In this document: one piece after another, positions 1 to 9,218 of the stretch
Numbering within the stretch: position 1 is the first letter of the stretch
How the letters are laid out: each line of letters begins with the position of its first letter
Assembly (NCBI RefSeq): GCF_002902725.1
Contig: NZ_PPRT01000022.1
Location: forward strand, 1 to 64,000
Direction: 5' to 3'
DNA: 64,000 bases
DNA from: Staphylococcus caprae
GTDB lineage: Bacteria > Bacillota > Bacilli > Staphylococcales > Staphylococcaceae
Position numbers and translations under genes: made by a program
The notes under the pieces: generated by a model
Told to the model about the DNA's origin: nothing
The model's database searches: none
Seen by the model: only the letters and a program-made list of their open reading frames with translations

Positions 1-157
1 ATATGAATCTAAGAGTTGTAATTTTGCTAATAAAGTAATACAATTTAAGGCTATAGTGCATAAGTACGAAATGTAATAGTACTTCTATTAATAATGCTTA
101 CATAACAACTTAGAATTAGATAATGATAAATTTTAAAATAAATTAGGAGCACTCCCG

Positions 158-1408
158 ATGAACAAATTTTTAAAGTATTTTTTAATATTATTAACATTAG
201 TTCTTGTCGTTGGTCCGATCCTATTTGCTACTCAATTATATAAAAGTTCAGAATCCGCTTTTGAAAAGTCTCAAGATAAAAATGACGCACAACGTCAATC
301 AAATTTAAGAGATTCAAAAGTTAATCCTGAAAAACAACCTATTTCAATTTTATTCTTAGGAATAGATGATAATGAAGGTAGAGAAAAGAATGGACAAAGT
401 ATAGAACATTCCCGATCAGATGCAATGATATTATCCACATTCAATCAGAAAAAGCATCAAATTAGAATGCTTAGTATCCCACGAGATACAATTAGTTATA
501 TACCTAAAGTTGGTTATTACGATAAAATTACACATGCGCATGCCTATGGTGGCCCAATTGCTTCAATGGATTCAGTCGAAGCAACAATGAATGTACCAGT
601 TGACTATTATGTTCGCGTTAATATGAAAGCTTTCGTTGAAGCAGTTGATGAATTAGGTGGCATTTATTACGATGTGCCTTATAACTTAAACGAACCAAAT
701 AGTGATGATACTGGAAGAATTAAAATTAAAAAAGGTTATCAAAAACTTAATGGTGATCAAGCTTTAGCAGTAGCCAGAACAAGACATCAAGATTCAGACT
801 TAAAACGCGGACAAAGACAAATGGACTTAATTAAAATTCTTTTCCAAAAAGCACAAAGTTTAGATTCTATTGATAAATTAGATAATGTAGTAACGATTGT
901 TGGTAAAAATGCTAAACACAACCTTACTAAAAAAGAAATTAAAGCTTTAGCAAAAATGTATTTATCTGGAGACACAGATATAAAAACTTCACAACTTGAA
1001 GGTAAAGATGACTACCTAGACGGCATTTATTATTACAATCCAAGCGTAAAAAGCATTATGAAATATTCAAATATCTTGCGCTCTGATTTAGGCTTATCTA
1101 AAATAACAGATAAAGATGAATTTTTAGATTACAGAGTTATCAAGCATTATGGTTCACTCGTGCCTCTAACAGAACTAGATGATAGTTTATTACGTAAGAA
1201 TCAAAAAGATACTACAAGTGACGATAATGATAGTAACAATAACAACGATGAGAATACCAATAACAATGATAATGAACAGAATAACGTTCAAAATAATCAA
1301 ACTACAGATAACCAAAATACTTACGAGAATAATAATCAAGACCAATATCAACAAAATGATTATCAAAACAATACTATGAATGATGGTAATAATATGAACG
1401 TACAATAA
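158..1408 (+). CDS. lcpB: LytR-CpsA-Psr (LCP) family glycopolymer ligase
   Basis: Membrane-anchored LCP enzyme. The family transfers wall teichoic acid or other anionic glycopolymers from undecaprenyl carriers to peptidoglycan on the outer face of the membrane. The 416-residue product has a short cytoplasmic N-terminus, one membrane helix (about residues 6-25) and an LCP core (about 60-215) with the conserved arginine-rich motifs RSDAMIL, SIPRDT and VARTRHQDSDLKRGQRQ. The tail beyond about residue 345 is almost pure Asn/Asp/Gln and likely disordered. Start chosen at an ATG preceded by AGGAGC. Its place upstream of a DUF2538 gene, a GNAT gene and atl matches S. aureus lcpB; the symbol rests on that synteny and length. 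Confidence 0.85.
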   Translation: MNKFLKYFLILLTLVLVVGPILFATQLYKSSESAFEKSQDKNDAQRQSNLRDSKVNPEKQPISILFLGIDDNEGREKNGQSIEHSRSDAMILSTFNQKKHQIRMLSIPRDTISYIPKVGYYDKITHAHAYGGPIASMDSVEATMNVPVDYYVRVNMKAFVEAVDELGGIYYDVPYNLNEPNSDDTGRIKIKKGYQKLNGDQALAVARTRHQDSDLKRGQRQMDLIKILFQKAQSLDSIDKLDNVVTIVGKNAKHNLTKKEIKALAKMYLSGDTDIKTSQLEGKDDYLDGIYYYNPSVKSIMKYSNILRSDLGLSKITDKDEFLDYRVIKHYGSLVPLTELDDSLLRKNQKDTTSDDNDSNNNNDENTNNNDNEQNNVQNNQTTDNQNTYENNNQDQYQQNDYQNNTMNDGNNMNVQ

Positions 1409-1466
1409 AAGGTTGAATAAGTATTCATATTTCAGTATTGGAACATTTAAGAGAGGAGCTAAAACA

Positions 1467-1937
1467 ATGAGTCGTAAAACGTACGAAAAAGTCGCTCATA
1501 TTAATGGCATGTTTAATATGTTAGAACAACAAATTATCCATAGTAAAGATATGGCGCTATTTCGAAATGAATTCTTCTATGTTAATCATGAACATAGAGA
1601 AAATTATGAGGCCCTTTTAATTTATTATAAGAATAGTATCGATAATCCAGTAGTAGACGGCGCATGTTATATTGTTGCCCTACCCGAAATTTTCGATAAA
1701 GTGGATGTGTTCGAATCTGAATTACCATTCACATGGGTTTATGATGAAAATGGTATTACAGAAACAATGAAAAGTATTAGCATACCATTACAATATTTAA
1801 TAGCTGCTGCTCTTGAAGTTACAGATGTGAATCTCTTTAAACCATCAGGATTTACAATGGGGATGAATAACTGGAATATTGCACAATTACGTATATTTTG
1901 GCAATATTGTGCCATTGTTCGAAAGGAAGCTTTATAA
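1467..1937 (+). CDS. DUF2538 family protein
   Basis: A 156-residue cytoplasmic protein with no signal or membrane segment, resembling the staphylococcal DUF2538 family; no function is known to me. An in-frame TTG lies 54 nt upstream, but the ATG at 1467 (MSRKTYEKV) is preceded by GAGAGGAG at good spacing and was chosen. It lies about 60 nt after lcpB without a terminator in between, so the two are probably co-transcribed and end together at the hairpin downstream. Confidence 0.75.
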   Translation: MSRKTYEKVAHINGMFNMLEQQIIHSKDMALFRNEFFYVNHEHRENYEALLIYYKNSIDNPVVDGACYIVALPEIFDKVDVFESELPFTWVYDENGITETMKSISIPLQYLIAAALEVTDVNLFKPSGFTMGMNNWNIAQLRIFWQYCAIVRKEAL

Positions 1938-1976
1938 AATAGCTTGATCCTTTCATTAATAAATAAAATAGTACTT

Positions 1977-2017
1977 AACCGCTAATAAGTTAGTTAGCTT
2001 TATTAGCGGTTTTTTTT
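1977..2017 (+). terminator. Rho-independent terminator after the lcpB unit
   Basis: Perfect 12-bp stem AACCGCTAATAA (1977-1988) with TTATTAGCGGTT (2000-2011), followed by a T run. Confidence 0.9.
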
Positions 2018-2156
2018 ATGCTTTTATCAAAAACGATGACGACTTCGATTTAAAGTGTGTACATTTTTATGTGTGAAAAATTCAATAAATTTTCATCTTG
2101 TTTTTGATTTATTTACTTAATTTCGGGAAGAACTAGAGATAATGGAGGTGTTTAAA

Positions 2157-2585
2157 ATGTTTAAAAAAGTGCTTGATGATAATATGTTGAACGATTGTTA
2201 TACAGTTAGAAAAAAAGTATTCGTTGAAGAACAAAATGTTCCCCTAGCCAATGAAATTGATGATAAAGAATCGATTTCTTACCATATTATTGGTTACAAA
2301 GTGAATGGAGAACCTTTTGCTACTGCAAGAATAAGACCAATTGATAACTATTCAGGGAAAATTGAACGTGTCGCGATTACAAAAGAAAACAGAGGTTTAG
2401 GTTATGGCATTCAATTAATGGAAGCCATTGAAGAAATTGCCAAAGATTTGAATTTTAAAGAATTGATGATGCATGCTCAAACACAAGCACAAGGCTTTTA
2501 TACTCGTCTTGGATATAGCACTCACGGGGAAACCTTTATAGAAGAGAATATAGAGCACATTATTATGAAGAAAACTATGGAATGA
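2157..2585 (+). CDS. GNAT family N-acetyltransferase
   Basis: A 142-residue single-domain GNAT (ElaA-like) acyltransferase using acetyl-CoA; the substrate cannot be told from sequence. The acetyl-CoA loop is ENRGLGYG, after a beta strand VAIT, and the C-terminal half contains GFYTRLGY, typical of the fold. The ATG at 2157 is preceded by GGAGGTG, so it is preferred over an ATG 15 nt upstream that overlaps the ribosome binding site. It lies between the lcpB unit and atl as in S. aureus. Confidence 0.8.
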   Translation: MFKKVLDDNMLNDCYTVRKKVFVEEQNVPLANEIDDKESISYHIIGYKVNGEPFATARIRPIDNYSGKIERVAITKENRGLGYGIQLMEAIEEIAKDLNFKELMMHAQTQAQGFYTRLGYSTHGETFIEENIEHIIMKKTME

Positions 2586-2733
2586 CCTTTCATCGAGAAA
2601 GCAACTTAATTAAAAATCAAAAATGTAATACTACGTATACATTTTAAGTCCCCTTTTTACTGAGGAACGCTGAAATCAGTGGTTTGGCCAAAAATTTTAC
2701 AAAAAATCTTTATAAGCTACAGGTTAAAGTTAT

Positions 2734-2782
2734 ATTACAAATCTGTTAAAAGTAATACAGAAATTACAACTAATATTATAAT
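2734..2782 (+). promoter_or_regulatory. Candidate atl promoter with WalR-like box
   Basis: A -10 TATAAT lies at 2777-2782 with no good -35. Upstream, ATTACA-N5-GTTAAA (2734-2750) is one mismatch from an inverted WalR box. WalR control of autolysins is established in S. aureus; use of this site here is inference. Confidence 0.3.
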
Positions 2783-2818
2783 TGACTCAAAATAACATAT
2801 TAAGAGGAGTAAATAAAT

Positions 2819-5800
2819 ATGACGAAGAAATTCAATTACAAATTACCGTCGATGGTTGCATTAACGTTATTTGGAACTGCCTTTACTGCCCACCATGCAC
2901 ATGCTGCAGAAGAAACACAAGATCAAACTAAAAATTCAAATGTACTTGATGACCAAGCCACACTTAAGCAAGCCGAACAAGCTAAAAATGAAGTGACACA
3001 ATCTGCACAAAATGTTTCAGGCACTCAAACTTATCAAGATCCAACAAAAGTTCAATCTAAACAAGATACTACTTCTAACAATTATGATGCATCATTAGAT
3101 GAGTTAAACGATTCTTCTAGTAAAGCTTCTCAACAAGAACAATCGAATAATTCAAATCAACCTACAGATTCAAAGGAAACAAGTACACCATCAGTCAATA
3201 CATATCAAGATTCAACTAAAGATATTAACAATAATGACATTTCTAAAGATGCTGTCACTTCAGAAGATAATGAAACTTCAAAAGTAGACAACACGAATAA
3301 AGAGATTTCAGAAACTGAACAACAAGAACCAACTGTTGAGAATGTTAATAAAGATGAAAACAGTAATAACAATATTCAAGCCTCTTCTAATCAAACTAAT
3401 AACCTTAATAATCAAGAAAAACAAGAAGCTACATCTAATCAAGCATCTAACAATAAAACATCTCAACAGGCAACAACAGATTCAACTGAGAAATCTAATA
3501 CTAAGGTAAGTCATACAAATAGTTCAGGTTATAATTTTGACGATGATGAAGATGACGTTGATACTACAAACGCTCAAAGTAAAAATACTAAAGCTGACCA
3601 ACCTCAAGTTGCATCACTTTCAGCACAAAACAATGTAAATACTAAGTCAGAATCAAATCCTACTATTAAAAATAGTACTAACAGTACAAATACTAGCAAA
3701 TCAGCAACTCAAAATACAAAAGTTTCTAACACTCAAGCTAATAACACGACAACTGAAAGTAATAACAAAGTTTCAACATTCAGTTCAGTTGCCAAACCTA
3801 GAATGATGTATGCAGTAAATAAGAAAACGACTTCTTCTTTACCTAAATACACACCTCAAGTGAAATCTTCAATCAATGATTATATTCGTAAGAAAAACTA
3901 TAAAGCACCACAAATTGAAGAAAACTATACTTCTTATTTCCCTAAATATGGATATAGAAATGGTGTAGGTCGCCCAGAAGGTATCGTTGTACATGATACT
4001 GCAAATGATAATTCAACAATTGATGGCGAAATTAATTACATGAAGAATAATTACCAATCAGCCTTTGTTCATGCCTTTGTAGACGGTAACAGAATTGTAG
4101 AAACAGCTCCTACTGATTATCTATCTTGGGGTGCTGGGCCACAAGGTAACGAACGTTTCATTAATGTTGAGATTGTACACACTCACGATTATGATTCCTT
4201 TGCACGTTCTATGAACAACTATGCTGATTATGCTGCGACACAACTTCAATACTATGGTTTAAAACCTGATAGCGCAGAAAACGATGGTCAAGGTACAGTA
4301 TGGACGCACTATGCAATTAGTAGATATCTAGGCGGAACTGACCATACAGACCCACATCAATACTTTAGAAGCCATAACTACTCTTATGCAGAGCTTTATG
4401 ACTTAATTTATGAAAAATATTTAATCAAAACTGGTCAAGTGGCACCTTGGGGTACATCTTCTACAAGTCCATCTAAGCCATCTAAACCATCAGATAGTTC
4501 AAACAACAATAAATTAACTGTTTCTGCTAATAGTGGTGTTGCTCAAATTAAACCTAGCAATAGTGGCCTTTACACAACTGTTTATGACGAAAAAGGACAT
4601 TCAACAGATCAAGCTCAAAAAACATTATCTGTTACTAAATCTGCAACACTTGGCAATAATAAATTCTATTTAGTCGAAGATTACAACACTGGTAAAAAGT
4701 ATGGCTGGGTAAAACAAGGCGATGTTGTTTATAATACAGCTAAATCACCTGTTAAAGTTAACCAAACATATAATGTAAAAGCTGGTTCAACTTTATACAC
4801 AGTACCTTGGGGTACGCCTAGTCAAGTAGCTTCAAAGGTTTCAGGTTCTGGAAATCAAACATTTAAAGCTACAAAACAACAACAAATTGATAAAGCCATT
4901 TATTTATACGGAACAGTGAACGGTAAATCTGGTTGGATTAGTAAATATTACTTAACAACACCTTCATCGTCTAATACGAAACCAAGTAAACCATCGACAG
5001 ATAATAGTTCAAGTAATAATAAATTAACTGTTTCTGCTAACAGTGGTGTTGCTCAAATTAAAGCTAAAAATAATGGTGTTTACACAACTGTTTACGACAA
5101 AAAAGGTAAAACTACTGATCAAGTTCAACGTACATTATCAGTTACAAAATCAGCTACTTTAGGAAATGATAAATTCTACCTTGTAGAAGATTATAATACT
5201 GGTAAAAAATATGGTTGGGTAAAACAAGACGATGTTGTTTACAACACTGCTAAATCACCTGTCAAAGTTAATCAAAATTACAGTATTAAACCTGGTGTTA
5301 AATTATATACAGTGCCTTGGGGTACATATAACCAAGTTGCTAGCACTGTCTCAGGTTCTGGAAACCAAACATTTAAAGCTACAAAACAACAACAGATCGA
5401 TAAAGCTACTTATTTATATGGTACAGTAAATGGTAAATCTGGTTGGGTTAGCAAATACTATCTAACTACTCCTACTCAATCTAAAGTAGCAGTATCTAAA
5501 CCAAAGACTTCTACTAAAGCCGTAAGTACGAATAGTAAAGCTACAACAGCAGATAGAGCTGCTACAACGCAAACATCTGCTAAAGCGTCTAACACTAACT
5601 CGACTCAAACGATAAATAAAATCGCGCAAGTTAAAGCTAACAATTCAGGTATCAGAGCTTCTGTATTTGATAAAAAAGCTAAAAGTGGTGCTAAATATGG
5701 TAACCGTACTTACATCATTACGAAACAACGTACTGAAGGTAATAACACGTATGTCTTACTTCAAGATAGTACTCGAAACACACCATTAGGCTGGGTAAAT

Positions 5801-7006
5801 GTTAAAGATGTAACAAGTCAAAATATTGGTAACCAATCTAAAGCTACTGGCCAATATAAAGTTAGCCAAACAAATAATGGATTATACTCTATTGCTTGGG
5901 GTACTAAAAATCAACAATTACTTCCATCAAATACAATTGTTAGTAAAACATTTAATGCTTCAAAATCACTTTATGTTGGAAAAGACTTGTATTTATATGG
6001 AACTGTTAACAATCGTACTGGATGGATTGCAGCAAAAGATCTTATCCAAAGTAATAAAGATGTACAAGCTCGTCCTTATAATTACACATTTGTAATCAGC
6101 AATAGTAATAGCTATTACTATGAAGATCTTGGTAAGAATGCACGTTACTCATTGAAACCTTATTACGACAAGACATTTGTAGTTTCTAAACAAAAAAATA
6201 TCAATGGTGTAACTTGGTATTACGGAAAATTAACAAATGGTAAATATGTATGGATTAAATCAACAGATGTCGCTAAAGAATCTGTAAAATATGTTAATAC
6301 TGGATATACTTTAACTCATGCTGCAGAGATACAAAATGACCTTTATGATACTCCACAAGTTCAAAAGGTTCCAGGCCAATGGACAAATGCTAATTATAAT
6401 GAAATCAAAGACGCTATGGACCCTAACAAGTTAACTAAAGATTCAGGTGCTAGATATCAATTCTTACGCTTAGATCAGCCTCAATCTTTATCTGTAGCAG
6501 CGCTTAATGAATTATTAAAAGGACAAGGCGTATTAGAAGGACAAGGTGCAGCATTTAGTGAAGCAGCTAAAAAGTATGGCATCAATGAAATTTACTTAGT
6601 CGCACATGCTTTAGTCGAAACTGGAAATGGTACTTCACAATTAGCTAAAGGTGGAGACATTGTAAATGGTAAATTCACTGATAAAACAAAAACGAAATAT
6701 CATAATGTCTTTGGTATAGGCGCTTATGACAGTAGCCCATTAATTGAAGGCATCAAATATGCCAAAAACGCTGGATGGGATTCAGTATCTAAGGCAATTA
6801 TTGGTGGAGCTAAATTCATCGGTCAATCTTATATTAAAGCAGGACAAAATACGCTTTATAAAATGCGTTGGAACCCATCAAATCCAGGTACTCATCAATA
6901 TGCTACAGATATTCACTGGGCAACTGTAAATGCTCAAACTATTAAAGGCTTTTACGATAAAATTGGTGAAGTTGGTAAATACTACGAAATTCCAAAATAT
7001 AAATAA
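2819..7006 (+). CDS. atl: Bifunctional autolysin (amidase / glucosaminidase)
   Basis: Major autolysin of 1395 residues. It is secreted, processed and acts on septal peptidoglycan; AtlE-type proteins also mediate surface attachment and biofilm. Domain order: signal peptide (1-29, cut after AHA), a long Asn/Gln/Ser/Thr-rich propeptide (to about 335), N-acetylmuramoyl-L-alanine amidase (about 340-545, zinc His392 in HDTAND), three GW/SH3b repeat units R1-R3 (about 560-1100), and a C-terminal endo-beta-N-acetylglucosaminidase with catalytic Glu1267 in HALVETGNG. R1 and R2 are near-identical, R3 is divergent. RBS AAGAGGAG. The propeptide is longer than in S. aureus and resembles the S. epidermidis/capitis/caprae type. 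Confidence 0.97.
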   Translation: MTKKFNYKLPSMVALTLFGTAFTAHHAHAAEETQDQTKNSNVLDDQATLKQAEQAKNEVTQSAQNVSGTQTYQDPTKVQSKQDTTSNNYDASLDELNDSSSKASQQEQSNNSNQPTDSKETSTPSVNTYQDSTKDINNNDISKDAVTSEDNETSKVDNTNKEISETEQQEPTVENVNKDENSNNNIQASSNQTNNLNNQEKQEATSNQASNNKTSQQATTDSTEKSNTKVSHTNSSGYNFDDDEDDVDTTNAQSKNTKADQPQVASLSAQNNVNTKSESNPTIKNSTNSTNTSKSATQNTKVSNTQANNTTTESNNKVSTFSSVAKPRMMYAVNKKTTSSLPKYTPQVKSSINDYIRKKNYKAPQIEENYTSYFPKYGYRNGVGRPEGIVVHDTANDNSTIDGEINYMKNNYQSAFVHAFVDGNRIVETAPTDYLSWGAGPQGNERFINVEIVHTHDYDSFARSMNNYADYAATQLQYYGLKPDSAENDGQGTVWTHYAISRYLGGTDHTDPHQYFRSHNYSYAELYDLIYEKYLIKTGQVAPWGTSSTSPSKPSKPSDSSNNNKLTVSANSGVAQIKPSNSGLYTTVYDEKGHSTDQAQKTLSVTKSATLGNNKFYLVEDYNTGKKYGWVKQGDVVYNTAKSPVKVNQTYNVKAGSTLYTVPWGTPSQVASKVSGSGNQTFKATKQQQIDKAIYLYGTVNGKSGWISKYYLTTPSSSNTKPSKPSTDNSSSNNKLTVSANSGVAQIKAKNNGVYTTVYDKKGKTTDQVQRTLSVTKSATLGNDKFYLVEDYNTGKKYGWVKQDDVVYNTAKSPVKVNQNYSIKPGVKLYTVPWGTYNQVASTVSGSGNQTFKATKQQQIDKATYLYGTVNGKSGWVSKYYLTTPTQSKVAVSKPKTSTKAVSTNSKATTADRAATTQTSAKASNTNSTQTINKIAQVKANNSGIRASVFDKKAKSGAKYGNRTYIITKQRTEGNNTYVLLQDSTRNTPLGWVNVKDVTSQNIGNQSKATGQYKVSQTNNGLYSIAWGTKNQQLLPSNTIVSKTFNASKSLYVGKDLYLYGTVNNRTGWIAAKDLIQSNKDVQARPYNYTFVISNSNSYYYEDLGKNARYSLKPYYDKTFVVSKQKNINGVTWYYGKLTNGKYVWIKSTDVAKESVKYVNTGYTLTHAAEIQNDLYDTPQVQKVPGQWTNANYNEIKDAMDPNKLTKDSGARYQFLRLDQPQSLSVAALNELLKGQGVLEGQGAAFSEAAKKYGINEIYLVAHALVETGNGTSQLAKGGDIVNGKFTDKTKTKYHNVFGIGAYDSSPLIEGIKYAKNAGWDSVSKAIIGGAKFIGQSYIKAGQNTLYKMRWNPSNPGTHQYATDIHWATVNAQTIKGFYDKIGEVGKYYEIPKYK
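4508..5470 (+). repeat. Tandem R1/R2 repeat DNA inside atl
   Basis: Two copies of about 453 bp (4508-4960 and 5018-5470) are offset by exactly 510 bp and encode the R1 and R2 wall-binding modules. Long stretches are identical at DNA level, so homologous exchange or copy-number change is possible. Confidence 0.85.
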
Positions 7007-7017
7007 TTATTAATGTT

Positions 7018-7055
7018 AAGCGGCTGGGACATAATTAATTGTCTCAGCTTCTTTA
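7018..7055 (+). terminator. Terminator after atl
   Basis: Stem GCTGGGAC (7023-7030) with GTCTCAGC (7041-7048), one G-U pair, followed by a T-rich run. Confidence 0.7.
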
Positions 7056-7120
7056 ACATATTGGCAGTAGATGTCTGAATTAAAAGTGCGCTTATATCAA
7101 GCTTCTTTTAATCCTAGCCA

Positions 7121-7236
7121 TCCTTGCCGGCGGGGCCCCAACACAGAGAATTTCTTTTTAAGAAATTCTACAAACAATGAAAGTTGGGTGAGGGACAACG
7201 AAAATAATTTCACTAAATTATATTCTGTCCCGCTCC
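7121..7236 (+). repeat. Staphylococcal intergenic repeat, copy A
   Basis: Begins with the GC-rich block GCCGGCGGGGCCCC and contains the nested inverted repeats CCCAAC/GTTGGG and AGAATTTCTT/AAGAAATTCT. It resembles a family of intergenic repeats common in staphylococcal chromosomes. A second, inverted copy lies at 17203-17272. No gene is seen in 7056-7384 apart from this element; the ORFs across it have repeat-like composition. Confidence 0.7.
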
Positions 7237-7384
7237 CTTCATTATATATCAACGAGTTAACCGTCATAATTACTCTTATAAATTCCAAATTAAATCTCTC
7301 ACATTAAACATAGAAGAGCATTAACAACGCAACTCTATACCAAAATCAACCTCCCCCTCCCATTCTTTTCTCCAATAAAAAAAT

Positions 7385-7427
7385 AAGCAACTTTGATGAG
7401 TAATAAAGCATTACTTCAAAGTTACTT
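7385..7427 (-). terminator. Terminator of the marR-type gene
   Basis: Twelve-bp stem AAGCAACTTTGA (7385-7396) with TCAAAGTTACTT (7416-7427). On the minus strand it is followed by a long T run. Confidence 0.7.
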
Positions 7428-7496
7428 ACCTTTTTAGTCAAATATTTAATTAGATGTATATTGCACCCTAAAACAAAAATTAAAATAAAGCGTGCA

Positions 7497-7916
7497 TTAA
7501 ATGTAAATATGTCTACTATTCAATTTATTTAATAGCTGATTTAGGCTTTCAATTTCCTCAGGCGATAAACACTGGCATCTTGCTTCAATCAATTCACATC
7601 TTGCAGTGTTAATTTGTTGAATAAGTGAGCGAGCCTCATCAGTTAAAATTAATTCCTTACATCGTAAATCTTCATGAGATTGTTGACTCGTAATATATCC
7701 CTTTAATACTAGTTTTTTAATCCATCGAGATACGATTGATTGTTCTCGGCTTATTTTCATCGTTAAATCATATTGTGATAAACGATCGTAATTATATAAA
7801 ATACGTAATAATTCTAATTGCTCAGAAGTAATATCTGTGCGCTGTCCGAAACGTCTGTTTACTAAATTTAAATCATTATTTGTAAGTGTTATAAGTTTTT
7901 CAAGTTGTTTATACAT
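7497..7916 (-). CDS. MarR family transcriptional regulator
   Basis: A 139-residue winged-helix DNA-binding protein of MarR size. The recognition-helix region SQYDLTMKISREQSIVSRW and the wing (KGYITSQQSHEDLRCKELILT) are in the expected places, and the N- and C-terminal helices would form the dimer interface. The ATG has an upstream GGAG. It is transcribed alone, divergently from the acyltransferase gene at 8072, so it may control that gene or itself; the ligand is unknown. S. aureus has no MarR gene at this locus as far as I recall. Confidence 0.8.
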   Translation of the reverse strand: MYKQLEKLITLTNNDLNLVNRRFGQRTDITSEQLELLRILYNYDRLSQYDLTMKISREQSIVSRWIKKLVLKGYITSQQSHEDLRCKELILTDEARSLIQQINTARCELIEARCQCLSPEEIESLNQLLNKLNSRHIYI

Positions 7917-8071
7917 GTTGTTCTACTCCACTATATTAAGTTGTTAATATTATATGCTTTATTTATAAAATATACAATACTATTATACACTTTGCACAAA
8001 TTCGTTGCATAATTACCTACAAGTATACTAAATTAGAAGAAGTCTAAACAGAGAGAAAAAGGAGACGCTTT

Positions 8072-9079
8072 ATGACAGCCATCAAGGATAGGGATTATTT
8101 TTTCGATAATGCCCGTGCAGTACTCATATTTTTAGTTGTCTTCGGTCATCTTTTACAACCTTATACTACCGAAGATAAATATTTATCAGCTCTATATTTG
8201 CTTATTTATAGTTTTCATATGCCGACATTTCTATTTATTTCAGGCTATTTTGCTAAAAATTTAGATAAGCCACATTACCTTGAAAAAATTGCGAAGAAAT
8301 TACTTGTACCATATGTCATTTTTTTCGCATTCTTTTCGATATATTATTATTTAACGGGCAAAGAAGATGCAATTCAATTAGATCCATTTAACCCTGTCTT
8401 TGCATTATGGTTCTTACTTACACTATTCTTCTTCCACGTCGTACTAGTTATTGTTCGTAGATACAATCCTTATATCGTGTTATCTGTAGCAATACTGGTA
8501 TCAGTGTTAGCAGGATTTTCAGGGAATATAGATAGTTATATGAGTATTTCAAGAACCATTGTATTCTTTCCTATTTTTTATATAGGTCATTTAGTCACTA
8601 AGGAACACACTATGAAACTACGTAATAAAAAGTGGGTACCCATATCAATCATTATTCTAGTAGCCTTCTTCATAGGTTATGTTATCCACCCTATCAACGG
8701 TGATTGGCTATTAGGTAGTTCTCCTTATACATCGTTAGAAAGTAACGGTGAAGACGTATATAGCCCATTCAAACGATTACTCTTATATATCATTATTCTA
8801 GTAACAATGGGTGCATTCCTTAATCTGACATCCCAGAAGAAGCGTTTCTATACCTATATTGGACGTCGAACAATGTTTGTCTACTTACTTCACGGCATTG
8901 TTATTGGTGTCTTAAGAGGTTTTGAAATATATCCATTCAAAGACAACGTTTCAATATTAACTTATTTATTCTTATTGATAAGTTCAGGCATTATTGTTCT
9001 CATTTTATCATCAAGATTTGTTTGCAAATGGACGAATCCTGTGATTAACCTACGCAGACCTTCAGAATTTAGAGATTAA
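8072..9079 (+). CDS. Acyltransferase-3 family membrane protein
   Basis: A 335-residue integral membrane protein with about ten hydrophobic helices. The N-terminal RDYFFDNARAVLIFLVVFGH carries the family's catalytic His, as in OatA-type acyltransferases that move acetyl groups onto extracytoplasmic sugars. There is no SGNH extracellular domain, so it is not full OatA. RBS AAGGAGA seven nt before the ATG. It belongs to the conserved block atl, acyltransferase, aminotransferase. The substrate is unknown; a wall or exopolymer sugar is a guess from family. Confidence 0.8.
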   Translation: MTAIKDRDYFFDNARAVLIFLVVFGHLLQPYTTEDKYLSALYLLIYSFHMPTFLFISGYFAKNLDKPHYLEKIAKKLLVPYVIFFAFFSIYYYLTGKEDAIQLDPFNPVFALWFLLTLFFFHVVLVIVRRYNPYIVLSVAILVSVLAGFSGNIDSYMSISRTIVFFPIFYIGHLVTKEHTMKLRNKKWVPISIIILVAFFIGYVIHPINGDWLLGSSPYTSLESNGEDVYSPFKRLLLYIIILVTMGAFLNLTSQKKRFYTYIGRRTMFVYLLHGIVIGVLRGFEIYPFKDNVSILTYLFLLISSGIIVLILSSRFVCKWTNPVINLRRPSEFRD

Positions 9080-9103
9080 CAATTAAATATTAATGTATTT
9101 CAT

Positions 9104-9201
9104 ACCAGAATGTAGTGCTATAAATATGTTATGATAGTAATAATTTGAAAGAATTATGAGACTATTTTAACAATTCAAATACTACATTTTGGTATTTTTT
9201 T
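9104..9201 (+). promoter_or_regulatory. Nested hairpin with T-tract in the aminotransferase leader
   Basis: Outer stem ACCAGAATGTAGT (9104-9116) with ACTACATTTTGGT (9181-9193), inner stem ATTTGAA (9143-9149) with TTCAAAT (9174-9180), then seven T (9195-9201). It ends 18 nt before the next start codon. It could terminate the acyltransferase transcript or attenuate the downstream gene. Confidence 0.55.
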
Positions 9202-9218
9202 AGAGGTGTTTTCGGAAA

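Noticed and set aside
1190..1405. Minus-strand ORF rich in Ile/Val
   Set aside because: Antisense shadow of the Asn-rich tail of LcpB (AAY codons read as RTT).
2586..2818. Possible terminator or riboswitch upstream of atl
   Set aside because: A weak ACTGA/TCAGT pairing near 2660-2680 has no T-tract, and no known riboswitch core is visible.
7071..7307. ORFs on both strands across 7071-7307
   Set aside because: They cover the intergenic repeat with its nested hairpins; no start signal and no protein-like pattern.
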